The notes beneath the pieces were generated by a model. The model was not told where the DNA came from. It saw only the letters and a list, made by a program, of their open reading frames with translations, and did not search any database. Position numbers and translations under genes: made by a program. Of a stretch of 64,000 nucleotides of DNA, positions 45,222 through 56,085 are shown in pieces. Location of the stretch: positions 496,001 to 560,000 of the forward strand of contig NZ_FNSO01000004.1 in NCBI RefSeq assembly GCF_900105945.1, given 5' to 3'. Source of the DNA: Amycolatopsis tolypomycina (GTDB taxonomy: Bacteria; Actinomycetota; Actinomycetes; Mycobacteriales; Pseudonocardiaceae). Each line of letters starts with the position of its first letter. The stretch's first letter is position 1.

Positions 45222-45698
45222 CTACGGCGCCGACTGCCGCCGCGAGCTGATCACGCCCGTGTTGAACCCGGCCAGGTGCAATCCACCGGCGAACCGCGCG
45301 TGCTCGATCTTGACGCACCGGTTCATCACGACGTCCAAGCCCGCCGCGCGCGCCCGGTCGGCCACCGGCTCGTGCCACAACCCGAGTTGCAGCCACAGCG
45401 TCCGCGCGCCGGCGTCGATGACCTCCTCGGCCACCTGCGGCAGGTCGTCGTGCCTGCGGAAGACGCTGACCAGGTCCGGTTCGCCCGGGACGTCCTTCAG
45501 CGACGCGTACACCGGCTTCCCGAACAGCGTGTCCAGCCGCGGGTTGACGAAGGTGACCTCGTAGCGCGTCGACGACAGCAGGTAGGTCGCGACGAAGTAG
45601 CTGGGCCGCGCCGGGTTGGCCGACGCGCCGACCAGCGTCACCGACTTCGTCCGCCGCAGGATCGCCCGCCGCTCGACGGCGCCGACGTCGTACGTCAT
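45222..45698 (-). CDS. CoA-binding (Rossmann) domain protein
   Basis: 158 residues with one CoA_binding domain: RTKSVTLVGASANPARPSYF and onwards to VTFVNPRLDTLFGKPVYASL, EVIDAGARTLWLQLGLWHEP and the terminal NRCVKIEHARF. It resembles the nucleotide/CoA-binding half of succinyl-CoA synthetase alpha and YccU-type proteins. It starts inside the metY stop (ATGA overlap), so the two are made together. A role in sensing or handling an acyl-CoA or O-acetyl precursor of sulfur metabolism is possible but not shown. Confidence 0.85.
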   Translation of the reverse strand: MTYDVGAVERRAILRRTKSVTLVGASANPARPSYFVATYLLSSTRYEVTFVNPRLDTLFGKPVYASLKDVPGEPDLVSVFRRHDDLPQVAEEVIDAGARTLWLQLGLWHEPVADRARAAGLDVVMNRCVKIEHARFAGGLHLAGFNTGVISSRRQSAP

Positions 45699-46981
45699 CC
45701 GGCCACCGCCTTGCCGAGCGCCTGGTCGAGGTCCCAGAGGATGTCGTCGACGTCCTCCAGGCCCACCGACAGCCGGATCAGGTCGGGGCCGACGCCCGCG
45801 GCCGCGAGCTGCTCCTCCGACAGCTGGGCGTGCGTGGTCGACGCCGGGTGGATGACGAGCGTCCGCGCGTCGCCGACGTTCGCCAGGTGCGACAGCAGCT
45901 CCACCGACTCGACGAACTTCTCGCCCGCCGCGCGGCCGCCGTCGATGCCGAAGGAGAACACCGCACCGGGTCCCGCGGGCAGGTACTTCCGCGCGAGGTC
46001 GTGGTGCGGGTGCGACGGCAGCCCGGCGTAGGACACCCAGGCCACCCGTGGATCCGAGTGCAGGTGCTCGGCGACGGCTTTGGCGTTCGCGACGTGCGCG
46101 TCCATCCGCTGCGGGAGCGTCTCGACCCCTTGCAGCAGAAGAAAAGCCGAGTGCGGCGACAGGACCGCGCCGATGTCACGCAGCTGCTCGGCGCGCAGCC
46201 GCGTGCAGAAGGCGTACTCGCCGAAGTTCTCCCAGTAGCGGAGGCCGCCGTAGCTGTCGACGGTCTCGGTCATCCGCGGGAACTTCCCGTTGCCCCAGTC
46301 GAACGTCCCGGACTCGACGACGATCCCGCCGAGCGTCGTGCCGTGGCCGCCGAGGAACTTCGTCGCCGAGTGCAGCACGATGTCGGCGCCGTGCTCGATC
46401 GGGCGGCACAGGTACGGCGTGGCGAGGGTGGCGTCGACGACCAGCGGGATGTCGTGGGCGTGCGCGAGGTCGGCCAGCGCGGCGAGGTCGGCGATGCCGC
46501 CGCCGGGGTTGCCGATGACCTCGGTGTAGAGCAGCCGCGTCCGGTCGGTGATCGCGGCGGCGTAGTCGTCGATGCCGCCGCTGACGAAGGTGGTCTCGAC
46601 GCCGAAGCGCCGGAGCGTGCCGGTGAGCTGGGTGACGGTGCCGCCGTAGAGGCCGCTCGCGGACACGATGTGGTCGCCGGCTTCGGTGAGCGCGCTGAAG
46701 GTGAGGAACTCGGCGGCCTGCCCGCTGGCGGCGGCGACCCCGCCGATCGCCCCTTCGAGACTGGCGATCCGCTCTTCGAAGGCAGCCACGGTCGGGTTCC
46801 CGATCCGGCTGTAGACGTTGCCGTACTTCTGCAACGCGAACAGGTTCGCGGCGTCGGCGGCGTCTTCGAAGACGAAGCTCGTGGTCTGGTAGATCGGGAC
46901 GGCCCGGGCGCCGGTCGCGGGGTCGGGCGTGCCGCCCGCGTGCAGGGCGCGGGTGCGGAAGCCCCAGCTGCGTTCACTCAT
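45695..46981 (-). CDS. metY: O-acetylhomoserine sulfhydrylase-type PLP enzyme
   Basis: 428 residues of the Cys/Met-metabolism PLP family. Long N-terminal segment [40 protein letters not shown], and the PLP Lys in [20 protein letters not shown]. The length and long insert near [20 protein letters not shown] fit O-acetylhomoserine aminocarboxypropyltransferase rather than cystathionine gamma-synthase. It makes homocysteine from O-acetylhomoserine and sulfide. Overlaps the CoA-binding gene by four bases. Confidence 0.9.
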   Translation of the reverse strand: MSERSWGFRTRALHAGGTPDPATGARAVPIYQTTSFVFEDAADAANLFALQKYGNVYSRIGNPTVAAFEERIASLEGAIGGVAAASGQAAEFLTFSALTEAGDHIVSASGLYGGTVTQLTGTLRRFGVETTFVSGGIDDYAAAITDRTRLLYTEVIGNPGGGIADLAALADLAHAHDIPLVVDATLATPYLCRPIEHGADIVLHSATKFLGGHGTTLGGIVVESGTFDWGNGKFPRMTETVDSYGGLRYWENFGEYAFCTRLRAEQLRDIGAVLSPHSAFLLLQGVETLPQRMDAHVANAKAVAEHLHSDPRVAWVSYAGLPSHPHHDLARKYLPAGPGAVFSFGIDGGRAAGEKFVESVELLSHLANVGDARTLVIHPASTTHAQLSEEQLAAAGVGPDLIRLSVGLEDVDDILWDLDQALGKAVAG

Positions 46982-47056
46982 CGCAGCCCACGGTAACCGC
47001 AGAATCCCCCGGATGACACGCCTCTCAGGGCGTGGGCGCGGCTACGCTCTGAGTCC

Positions 47057-47494
47057 GTGACGGTGCGCTGGAGCGTGACGATCGACTGCGCGGACCCCCG
47101 CGCGCTGGCGAGGTTCTGGGCGGTCGCCCTCGGCTACATCGAACGGCCGCCCCCGGCCGGGTTCGCGAGCTGGGAAGCGTGGTTCGCCGAGCACGGCGTG
47201 CCCGAGGCGGAGTGGGACGACGGCGCGTACCTGACCGACCCGGAGGGCGTCCTGCCGAGCCTGAGCTTCCTCAAGGTGCCCGAAGGCAAGGTCGCGAAGA
47301 ACCGCCTCCACCTGGACGTCCAGGCCGGCGGCGGGCGCGACGTGCCGTGGGAGACGCGCTGGGAGCGGGTCGTCGAGGCGGTCGCCCGGCTCACCGCCGC
47401 GGGGGCGAACGTCCTGCGCGAACACCGGCTGGACGGCCGTCCCGACCACTTCGTGATGGCGGATCCGGAGGGCAACGAGTTCTGCGTGCTGTGA
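47057..47494 (+). CDS. VOC family (glyoxalase-like) protein
   Basis: 145 residues of the glyoxalase_6 group. It starts WSVTIDCADPRALARFWAVA, has PSLSFLKVPEGKVAKNRLHL in the middle and ends HFVMADPEGNEFCVL, which supplies the metal-site Glu and the usual C-terminus. Single small cytoplasmic domain, probably dimeric; catalytic role unknown. GTG start, 75 bases divergent from metY. Convergent with the SDR gene, six-base gap. Confidence 0.85.
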   Translation: MTVRWSVTIDCADPRALARFWAVALGYIERPPPAGFASWEAWFAEHGVPEAEWDDGAYLTDPEGVLPSLSFLKVPEGKVAKNRLHLDVQAGGGRDVPWETRWERVVEAVARLTAAGANVLREHRLDGRPDHFVMADPEGNEFCVL

Positions 47495-47500
47495 ACCGGG

Positions 47501-48319
47501 TCAGCTCCGCCACGGCAGCACCCGGCCGAACCGGACCAGCTCGCCGTAGGTCGCCGGATCCGGCTCCGCGAACACCAGGTCCAGCACCGCCCGTGCGGCC
47601 TCGTCCGGCGTCTGCGCCTGGCTGAAGTCGCTGAACCAGGGCCGCGACGCCCGCGTGTCGACCAGGCCGGGGCAGACCGCCGCCACCAGGGTGCCCTCCG
47701 CCAGGTCGGCGTCCCGGCGCTCGGCCGCCACCGCGCGGACCGCCGCGACCTGGGCCACCTTCGACGGCACGTTGATCCACTCCGGCCAGCCCGCCGCGGC
47801 GGCCGTGCCGTCGTGGATCGCCGCGCGCCAGTCCTCGACCGCCTTCTCGACGTCGTCCAGCGAGACGCCGTCGAAGCGCGGCCGCAACGGCTCGGGCAGG
47901 TGGTTCAGCGTGCCCAGCGAACTGGCCACGACCAGCAGCCGCCCGCCCGGCCGCAGCACCGGCCCGAACGACCGCAGCACCGCGTGGGTGCCGCCGTTGG
48001 CGACGTCGATGAAGACGTCGGCCTGCTCGGCCTGCGGGCGGCCCGGGTCGAGCGGGCCGATGGCGTTCGAAATCACGATGTCGGCCGGCTCGGCGAAGCG
48101 CGCGACCGCGGCCGCGTCGGAGACGTCGAGGACGTGGCCTTCGACGCGGCTGCGCGTCGCGGGATCGGCGGCGACGGCGGCGGCCGCCGCGGCCACCCGG
48201 CCGGCGTCGCGGCCGGTGAGCAGCACGACGTCTTCGGGCGCGAGGCGGGCGGCGAGCCCGCGGACGAGGGCGAAGCCGAGGCCCTGGTTGGCCCCGGTCA
48301 CCACGGCGATGCGTGTCAT
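47501..48319 (-). CDS. SDR oxidoreductase lacking the usual catalytic Tyr
   Basis: 272 residues of the carbonyl-reductase-like SDR type. NAD(P) motif VTGANQGLGFALVRGL, ISNAIGPLDPG (NAG variant), and Ser in VVASSLGTLNHL. At the YxxxK position the protein reads EWINVPSKVAQV, so Lys is present but the Tyr is Asn. The C-terminal half has CPGLVDTRASRPWF. Either the Asn supports catalysis or the protein has another job. Divergent from a LysR regulator, 61 bases away, which suggests LysR control. Confidence 0.82.
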   Translation of the reverse strand: MTRIAVVTGANQGLGFALVRGLAARLAPEDVVLLTGRDAGRVAAAAAAVAADPATRSRVEGHVLDVSDAAAVARFAEPADIVISNAIGPLDPGRPQAEQADVFIDVANGGTHAVLRSFGPVLRPGGRLLVVASSLGTLNHLPEPLRPRFDGVSLDDVEKAVEDWRAAIHDGTAAAAGWPEWINVPSKVAQVAAVRAVAAERRDADLAEGTLVAAVCPGLVDTRASRPWFSDFSQAQTPDEAARAVLDLVFAEPDPATYGELVRFGRVLPWRS

Positions 48320-48380
48320 ACCCGCACGCTAAGCCGGTCCGAGCCATGCGAACAGCGAGAATCGAGCAACCCTGGTATGC

Positions 48381-49298
48381 GTGAACGTCATGGACTTCGG
48401 CGACGTCACCCTGCTCGCCCTGCGCGTGTTCCGCGAGGTCGCCGAGCGCGGTACCCTGACCGCGGCCGCGACGGCGCTCGGCTACACGCAGTCCGCGGTG
48501 TCGCGGCAGATCGCGTCGCTCGAACGGGTCACCCGGACGCCCGTGCTGGAACGGCGGCCCGGCGGCGTGCGCCTCACCGCCGCCGGGAACGTCGTGCTGC
48601 GGCGGGCCGTCGCGGTGCTCGACGAGATCGACGCCGCCGGGCGCGAGCTGGCCGGGCTGCCCGCCGACGCCGGGACGGTCCGGCTGGGCTGGTTCCCCAG
48701 CGCGGGCGCGGTGCTGGTGCCCCGCGCCGTCGCCGAACTGCGGCGGACACACCCCGCGGTCACCGTCGTCACCCGGGAAGGCACGACACCGGTCCTCGTC
48801 CGGGCGCTGCGCGCGGGCACGATCGACCTGGCGGTGCTCGGCTCGGCCCCGCCGTTCCGCCCGCCGGACGCCGAGACGCCCGCACTGCGCCTGGAGACGC
48901 TCGCCGAGCGCACCCTCTGCCTCGCCGTGCCCGCGGGCCACCCGCTGGCGGGCGCCGGCCCGGTCGACGTCGCGGACCTGCGCGGGCAGCGCTGGATCGC
49001 CGCGCCGTCGGCGGGGGAGGGGACGCTGATGGGCGTGTGGCCGGGCCTCGACGAGCGTCCCGAGATCGCCCACACCGCCCGCGACTGGCTGGCGAAGCTG
49101 AACCTGGTCGCCGCGGGCTGCGGGCTGACGACGTTGCCCGCCTCGCTGGCCGAGGCCGTGCCGCCGGGGGTGCGGGTGCTGGCCGTGCGCGGTGGCCCGG
49201 CCGAGCGGCGGCGGGTGGTGCTGGCGCGCCTCCCCGGCCCGGTGCCCGAACCCGCGGCGCTGCTGGCCGACGTCCTGCGCCGCGTCGCCGCCGGATGA
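48381..49298 (+). CDS. LysR family transcriptional regulator
   Basis: 305 residues. Winged helix-turn-helix: LLALRVFREVAERGTLTAAA and TALGYTQSAVSRQIASLE; effector domain from about residue 92 (GTVRLGWFPSAGAVLVPRAV) with ARDWLAKLNLVAAGCGLTTL. GTG at 48381 or ATG nine bases later are both possible starts. It is divergent from the SDR gene at 47501-48319, the normal LysR target arrangement. Upstream sequence is too short to mark an operator with confidence. Confidence 0.9.
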   Translation: MNVMDFGDVTLLALRVFREVAERGTLTAAATALGYTQSAVSRQIASLERVTRTPVLERRPGGVRLTAAGNVVLRRAVAVLDEIDAAGRELAGLPADAGTVRLGWFPSAGAVLVPRAVAELRRTHPAVTVVTREGTTPVLVRALRAGTIDLAVLGSAPPFRPPDAETPALRLETLAERTLCLAVPAGHPLAGAGPVDVADLRGQRWIAAPSAGEGTLMGVWPGLDERPEIAHTARDWLAKLNLVAAGCGLTTLPASLAEAVPPGVRVLAVRGGPAERRRVVLARLPGPVPEPAALLADVLRRVAAG

Positions 49299-49380
49299 CC
49301 CGGATCACTCCCGTTCCGGTCACATCGGCCGCCGCCGTGGGGTCTACTCCTACGACGGCGAACGGAAGGAACCGGACACA

Positions 49381-50235
49381 GTGGACGCGTTGACCGAGCG
49401 GTTCGAGCAGGAGCGGCCGCGGCTGCGGGCGGTCGCCTACCGGATGCTGGGTTCGGCGGCCGAAGCCGACGACGCGGTCCAGGAGGCCTGGCTGCGGTTC
49501 CACCGCACCGACGCGAGCGAGATCGACAACCTCCCCGCGTGGCTGACCACGGTGGTCGCCCGGATCTGCCTGTCGCTGCTGCGCACCCGCCGCACCCACC
49601 GCGAGGAGCCCCTCGACGGGCAGCCCGAGCCGGACGACGACCGCCGCGACCCGGAGCAGGAGGCCGAACTCGCCGACTCCGTCGGGCTGGCGCTGCTCGT
49701 GGTCCTCGACGCGCTGGGCCCGGCCGAGCGCGTCGCGTTCGTGCTGCACGACATGTTCGCGGTGCCCTTCGACGAGATCGCGCCGGTGATCGGCAAGACC
49801 CCGGCCGCCACCCGGCAGCTCGCCAGCCGCGCCCGTCGCCGGGTGAAGGGTGGCGAGGCGGCCGACGCGGACCTGCCCCGGCGCCGCAAGGTCGTGGAAG
49901 CCTTCCTGGCGGCGTCCCGCGGCGGTGACTTCGAAGCCCTCCTGGCCCTGCTCGACCCGGATGTGGTGCTGCACGCCGACCGGTTCGCCGGCCCGAGCCC
50001 GGCGCCGATCGTGCTGCGCGGCGTCGAGAGCGTGCGCCGCGGCGCGATTCTGGCGTCCGAACGGGCCCGTGCCAGCGAGCTCGCCCTGGTCGACGGCACG
50101 CCGGGCCTGCTCATGGTCCGCGAGGGACGGCTCGCGGTGGTCCTGAAGTTCCAAGTCGACGCCGACCGCATCACGGGCATCGAGGTCATCGCCGATCCGG
50201 AGCGGCTGGCCGCGCTGGAGCTGGCGGTGCTCTAA
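49381..50235 (+). CDS. ECF41-type RNA polymerase sigma factor with SnoaL-like tail
   Basis: 284 residues. Sigma region 2 is FEQERPRLRAVAYRMLGSAA with EADDAVQEAWLRFHR, and region 4 is LGPAERVAFVLHDMFAVPFD through PATRQLASRARRRV. The C-terminal about 100 residues (VVEAFLAASRGGDFEALLAL, PDVVLHADRFAG) are a SnoaL-like domain, the mark of group ECF41, which modulates sigma activity without an anti-sigma factor. GTG start with AAGGAA upstream. Its stop overlaps the convergent FhuF-like gene in CTAA. No anti-sigma or carboxymuconolactone-decarboxylase partner is adjacent. Confidence 0.88.
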   Translation: MDALTERFEQERPRLRAVAYRMLGSAAEADDAVQEAWLRFHRTDASEIDNLPAWLTTVVARICLSLLRTRRTHREEPLDGQPEPDDDRRDPEQEAELADSVGLALLVVLDALGPAERVAFVLHDMFAVPFDEIAPVIGKTPAATRQLASRARRRVKGGEAADADLPRRRKVVEAFLAASRGGDFEALLALLDPDVVLHADRFAGPSPAPIVLRGVESVRRGAILASERARASELALVDGTPGLLMVREGRLAVVLKFQVDADRITGIEVIADPERLAALELAVL

Positions 50236-50858
50236 CCCAGTGCGGCGCGAAGGCGTGCTTCGCGCTCTGACGGTGTCTGACGCGGGCAGCTCACGCACTT
50301 GGGGTTGCCGACTTCGTAGATCAGGCAGCACGAAGCGCGCCGTACGGCGGGGGTGCGGCCGACGCGCACGAAGCGCGGCTTCGGCAGGCCCAGGTCGATC
50401 GCGGCGACCAGGGGCTCGGCGAGGGCCATCGCGCGTTCCGGGTCGGGCGTCCAGAGCAGCCGGTTGCCGATGGAGTCGGTGGCGATCGCGCCCAGCGCCC
50501 GCTCCCGCGCCCCGCTGACGGCGGCGATGGTGGCGATCGCCGTGCCGAGGGCGCCGGTGAGCGCGGCGCCGAGCTCGGGGAGGCCGCCGTCGAGGGCGCG
50601 GGTGGACCGGGCGCCCAGGAACCGCCCGTCGGCGACGAGGTCGAGCTCCACGGCGTCCAGCGACGGATCCACCGGCTGCCCGGCCACCAGGCCTGCCACC
50701 GCCGGGGCCACGAGGACCGACGACAGCGAGTACCACCAGATCGTCCCCAGCACCTCGGGCCGCGCGCAGCCGTAGAGCTTCGCCGCGCCGCCGATGCGGG
50801 CCCGCACCCAGTCCTCGTCCGCGAGCCGGGCGGCCGACACGGTCCAGTCGGGCTTCAC
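50232..50858 (-). CDS. FhuF-like ferric siderophore reductase
   Basis: 208 residues. The C-terminal [2Fe-2S] site is RASCCLIYEVGNPKCVSCPR (CC-x9-C-x2-C), close to the CC-x10-C-x2-C of FhuF. The rest is helical (LGTIWWYSLSSVLVAPAVAG). It probably reduces ferric siderophores in the cytoplasm to release iron. It overlaps the upstream methyltransferase gene by four bases. No siderophore transporter is in the window. Confidence 0.8.
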   Translation of the reverse strand: MKPDWTVSAARLADEDWVRARIGGAAKLYGCARPEVLGTIWWYSLSSVLVAPAVAGLVAGQPVDPSLDAVELDLVADGRFLGARSTRALDGGLPELGAALTGALGTAIATIAAVSGARERALGAIATDSIGNRLLWTPDPERAMALAEPLVAAIDLGLPKPRFVRVGRTPAVRRASCCLIYEVGNPKCVSCPRQTPSEREARLRAALG

Positions 50859-51706
50859 CCCTTCCTCCGGTACGTGGAGACGGTGAACGACAGCGTGACG
50901 GCTTGCGGCTCGCTCAGCGCGTCAAGGCGTTCCCGGCGGCCGTCGCGGTCCAGGTGGAACCCCGCCGGCCCCATCTCGACGGCCTGGCGCACCTGCCGCG
51001 GCGTCAGCTCGACCTCGCGCCGCACCTCGGTGCGCCCGGTGCGCGTGAAGTACTCGCCGAGGGTGGCGTCGAGACGCTCGTCCTTGCGCTCGTCGACGGC
51101 CAGGACCAGGTCGCCGAGCTCGCGCAGGTGGTCCGGGGCGGGCGCGGCGACGACCAGGAGGCCGTCCGGCCGCAGCACGCGGTGGAACTCGGGGCCGTTG
51201 CGCGGCGCGAAGACGTTCAGCACGACCGACGCCACGCCGTCGCCCACCGGCCACGGCTCCCACAGGTTCCACACCGCCGCGCCCAGCCGCGGGTGGGCCC
51301 GGGCCGCCCGCCGCAGGGCGACCGCCGAGACGTCCAGCGCGAGGCCGTACGCCTCCGACGCCTCCAGCACGCGCGCGAGGTAGTAGCCCGTGCCCGCGCC
51401 GGCGTCGACGACCAGTCCGCCGGCCTCCGCGCAGACGCGGGCCAGTTCGTCGGCGAGGGGTGCGTAGGCGCCCGAGGCGAGGAAGTCCGCGCGCGCCGCC
51501 ACCATCGGCGCGGTGTCCGCCGTCCCGGCCGGGATTCGCGCGTGCAACAGGTTCACGTAACCCTGTCGCGCTAGATCGAAAGAGTGGCGGTTCCCGCAAC
51601 GCAGCGTGCGTCCCGCTGCGCCGATCGGGTCACCGCAGACCGAACACCGCAAGGCCGCCACCACCGGGGGTGGCAGTGGGTCATTCCCGTGGTCGGCCGG
51701 TGTCAT
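50855..51706 (-). CDS. RlmA-like 23S rRNA (guanine-N1) methyltransferase
   Basis: 283 residues. An N-terminal zinc ribbon (ALRCSVCGDPI, LRCGNRHSFD) precedes a Rossmann methyltransferase: GLVVDAGAGTGYYLARVLEA (SAM motif I), YGLALDVSAVALRRAA, and VLNVFAPRNGPEFHRVLRPD. RLARQGYVNLL-like wording (DLARQGYVNLLHAR) after the ribbon is typical of RlmA(I)/(II), which modify 23S rRNA helix 35 and can affect macrolide or tylosin response. Start uncertain: ATG 51706 or a nearby GTG. Its stop overlaps the FhuF-like gene, so they form an operon. Confidence 0.85.
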   Translation of the reverse strand: MTPADHGNDPLPPPVVAALRCSVCGDPIGAAGRTLRCGNRHSFDLARQGYVNLLHARIPAGTADTAPMVAARADFLASGAYAPLADELARVCAEAGGLVVDAGAGTGYYLARVLEASEAYGLALDVSAVALRRAARAHPRLGAAVWNLWEPWPVGDGVASVVLNVFAPRNGPEFHRVLRPDGLLVVAAPAPDHLRELGDLVLAVDERKDERLDATLGEYFTRTGRTEVRREVELTPRQVRQAVEMGPAGFHLDRDGRRERLDALSEPQAVTLSFTVSTYRRKG

Positions 51707-51759
51707 GGAGGTATTCGACCACGACGTTTCGCAACCGGACACTCCAGGAGGGGTCCTGG

Positions 51760-51775
51760 GAAACCTGGCCGTAAC
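51760..51775 (+). promoter_or_regulatory. GlnR-like box upstream of amt
   Basis: GAAAC-ctggcc-GTAAC, two pentamers six bases apart, 105 bases before the amt start. GlnR boxes in actinomycetes are built of GTnAC-n6-GaAAC units, and amt-glnK-glnD is a classic GlnR target. Assigned from motif and gene identity; not proven here. Confidence 0.55.
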
Positions 51776-51879
51776 AACGGGGCGCGGACAGTTCACGCGG
51801 GCGAAACCTCACGAGCCGCCCCGTGAAACACCGCGCGCCAAAACTGCCAACGCACGAACCCAGGGCACGGGAGGACGAT

Positions 51880-53600
<1,721 letters not shown>

Positions 53601-53609
53601 GCGTCTGGG

Positions 53610-55919
53610 ATGGCCGACGGGGGCGAACTGGTCAAGGCCACCGAGCGCTTGCTCGAGGGCAGGCACGGGAGGCTGGGGGCGTCCGCACTGCGGGCGGCCC
53701 TGGTCGACCTCTACGAGTTCTGGCTGGGCAGGGGAGCTTCGGCGGCCGGCGTCGACACCGCGGAACCGGGTGTCGCGCTGGTCGCCGTGGGCGGGCTCGG
53801 CCGCCGGGAGCTGGTGCCGTTCTCCGATCTCGACCTGCTGCTGGTGCACAACGGCAACAGCGGCGTCGGCGAGATCGCGGACGCGCTCTGGTATCCCCTG
53901 TGGGACGCGAAAGTCGGGCTCGACCACTCGGTCCGCACGCCGGGTGAGGCGCTGAAGGTCGCTTCGGAGGACCTGCGCGTGGCCATGGGCCTGCTCGACG
54001 CCCGGCACCTCGCCGGGGACGCCGAGCTGAGCGGCCGCCTGGTGTCCGCGGCGCGCGACCAGTGGCGGCGCACGGCGCGCAAGCAGATCCCGGACATGAC
54101 GGCGTCGGTCCGGCAGCGCTGGGCGCGCAGCGGCGAGATCGCGCAGTCCGCCGAACCGGACCTCAAGCACGGCCGGGGCGGGCTGCGGGACTTCGCCGTC
54201 CTGGAAGCACTGGCCGCGGCGCAGCTCACCGCGCGTCCGGGCGAGGAACTCCTGGAAGCGAAGGGACTCCTCCTCGACGTCCGCACCGAGCTGCGGCGCG
54301 AGATCCGGCGCGAACGGGACGTGTTGTCCGCGCCGGAGGCCGAACTGGTCGCCGCCGAGCTCGGCTTCGGCGACCGGTTCACGCTGGCCCGCAAGCTTTC
54401 CGGAGCGGGCCGCACGATCGCGTACGCGCTGGACGTCGCGCTCCGGTCCACTGTGGAGCCTCCACGGTCGCGCTTCGGGCGGCGTCCTTCGCGGACGCCG
54501 CTGGCGGAAAACGTGGTGCTGCACGGGAACGAGGTCGCGCTGGCCCGCGACGCGGTTCCGGCGAAGGACCCGGCGCTGCTGCTGCGCGTCGCGGCGGCGT
54601 CGGCCCGCACGGGCAAGCCGATCGCGCTCGGCACGCTCAAGGCGCTGGCCGAGTCGGCGCCGGAGCTGCGCGCGCCGTGGCCGGCCGAAGCGCTGAACGC
54701 GCTGGTCGAGCTGCTGGGCGCGGGCGAAGGCCTGGTCGACGCGGTCGAGTCGCTCGACCGCACGGGCCTGTGGTCCCGGCTGTTCCCGGAGTGGGGCGCG
54801 GTCCGCGACCTGCCGCCGCGCTCGCCGGTGCACCAGTGGACGGTCGACCGGCACCTGATCCGCACCTGCGTCGAGGCGGCCAAGCTGACCACCACGGTGT
54901 CGCGGCCGGACCTGCTGCTGATCGGCGCGCTGCTGCACGACATCGGCAAGGGCCGCGACGCGGACCATTCCGAGCTGGGCGCCAAGATCTCGGCCCAGGT
55001 CGCGGCCCGGCTCGGGCTGTCCGCGGCCGACGCGGCCACGGTGTCGTCGATGGTCCGCCACCACCTGCTGCTGCCGCACACGGCGACGCGGCGCGACATC
55101 AGCGAGCCGGCGACGGTGGCGCGCGTGGTGAAGACCCTGGACAGCGACATCGTCCTGGTCGAGCTGCTGCACGCGCTGACCCAGGCCGACTCACTGGCGA
55201 CCGGCCCGGGGGTGTGGACGGACTGGAAGGCCCGGCTGCTGGCGGAGCTGGTGTCGGGCTGCGAGGAAGTGTTGCACGGCAAGGGGTTCACGGCCCCGTC
55301 GCCGATGGACGACGAACAACGCGAGCTCGTCGCCTCGGCGGCGGCGTCGGGCACGGGCGAAATCCGGATCAGCTCGCACGGCAAGGTGGTGACGGTCCTG
55401 CTGGCGGTCCCGGCCCGGGCGGAGCTGCTGGCCCCGGCGGCGGGCGTGCTGGCCTTGAATTCTTTGGAGGTCCATTCGGCGGTCCTGCGCGGCCACGACG
55501 GCGGCCGGGCGGGGGTGTTCACGGCGTCGCCGAAGTTCGGGTCACTGCCGGACGCGACGTTGTTGCGCGAGCAGTTCGCCCGCGCGGTGGCGGGCACTTT
55601 GCCGCTGACCCAACGCCTGGCGGCGAAGGAGCGCGACTACGGGTCGCCGGCTCCGGTGGCGCCGAAGGTGCTGTGGTTCGACGACGAGACGACGGGCCCG
55701 GACACGGTGGTCCTGGAGCTTCGCGCGGCCGACCGGATCGGCTTGCTGTTCCGGGTGGCGGGCGCGTTGCGCCGCTGCGGCGCGGAGGTCCGCTGGGCCA
55801 AGGCATCAACGCTGGGCGGCGCGGTGGTGGACTCGTTCGCGGTGACACCGAAGAGCGGCCGCATCGAACCGGGCTGGCGCCGCGAGGTGGAGCAGGCAGT
55901 ACTGGCCGCAGCTTCCTGA
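53610..55919 (+). CDS. glnD: PII uridylyl/adenylyltransferase GlnD
   Basis: 769 residues. Nucleotidyltransferase domain: GGLGRRELVPFSDLDLLLVH with the catalytic DxD; then the HD phosphohydrolase motif LLHDIGKGRDADHSELGAKI, and two ACT domains at the C-terminus (residues about 600-769, VLELRAADRIGLLFRVAGAL). It modifies and demodifies GlnK according to glutamine. It follows glnK by nine bases. The end lies at a convergent junction filled by the 30-bp repeat family. Confidence 0.95.
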   Translation: MADGGELVKATERLLEGRHGRLGASALRAALVDLYEFWLGRGASAAGVDTAEPGVALVAVGGLGRRELVPFSDLDLLLVHNGNSGVGEIADALWYPLWDAKVGLDHSVRTPGEALKVASEDLRVAMGLLDARHLAGDAELSGRLVSAARDQWRRTARKQIPDMTASVRQRWARSGEIAQSAEPDLKHGRGGLRDFAVLEALAAAQLTARPGEELLEAKGLLLDVRTELRREIRRERDVLSAPEAELVAAELGFGDRFTLARKLSGAGRTIAYALDVALRSTVEPPRSRFGRRPSRTPLAENVVLHGNEVALARDAVPAKDPALLLRVAAASARTGKPIALGTLKALAESAPELRAPWPAEALNALVELLGAGEGLVDAVESLDRTGLWSRLFPEWGAVRDLPPRSPVHQWTVDRHLIRTCVEAAKLTTTVSRPDLLLIGALLHDIGKGRDADHSELGAKISAQVAARLGLSAADAATVSSMVRHHLLLPHTATRRDISEPATVARVVKTLDSDIVLVELLHALTQADSLATGPGVWTDWKARLLAELVSGCEEVLHGKGFTAPSPMDDEQRELVASAAASGTGEIRISSHGKVVTVLLAVPARAELLAPAAGVLALNSLEVHSAVLRGHDGGRAGVFTASPKFGSLPDATLLREQFARAVAGTLPLTQRLAAKERDYGSPAPVAPKVLWFDDETTGPDTVVLELRAADRIGLLFRVAGALRRCGAEVRWAKASTLGGAVVDSFAVTPKSGRIEPGWRREVEQAVLAAAS

Positions 55920-55940
55920 CCGGCTCGGCCCCAAACGCCC

Positions 55941-56073
55941 CAATGTGGCGTTGGTTGCGTCCAACGCACCGAACGCCACATTGGGTGCGCTGGATGCACC
56001 GAACGCCACATTGGGTGCGTTGGATGCACCGAACGCCACATTGGGTGCGCTGGACGCACCGAACGCCACATTG
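55941..56073. repeat. CCACATTG-type 30-bp repeat, locus 2
   Basis: An inverted first unit, CAATGTGGCGTTGGTTGCG (55941-55959), then four direct copies of CGCACCGAACGCCACATTG-like units ending at 55983+, 56013, 56043 and 56073, 30 bases apart. The spacers are nearly identical (GGTGCGYTGGAYG), so this is a tandem satellite, not CRISPR. The same family is at 18050-18122. It separates the convergent glnD and monooxygenase genes. Confidence 0.75.
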
Positions 56074-56085
56074 GGGCGCATGGGG

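Noticed and set aside
55941..56073. 30-bp periodic repeat as a CRISPR array
   Set aside because: The spacers are almost identical to each other and there are no cas genes; it is a tandem satellite.
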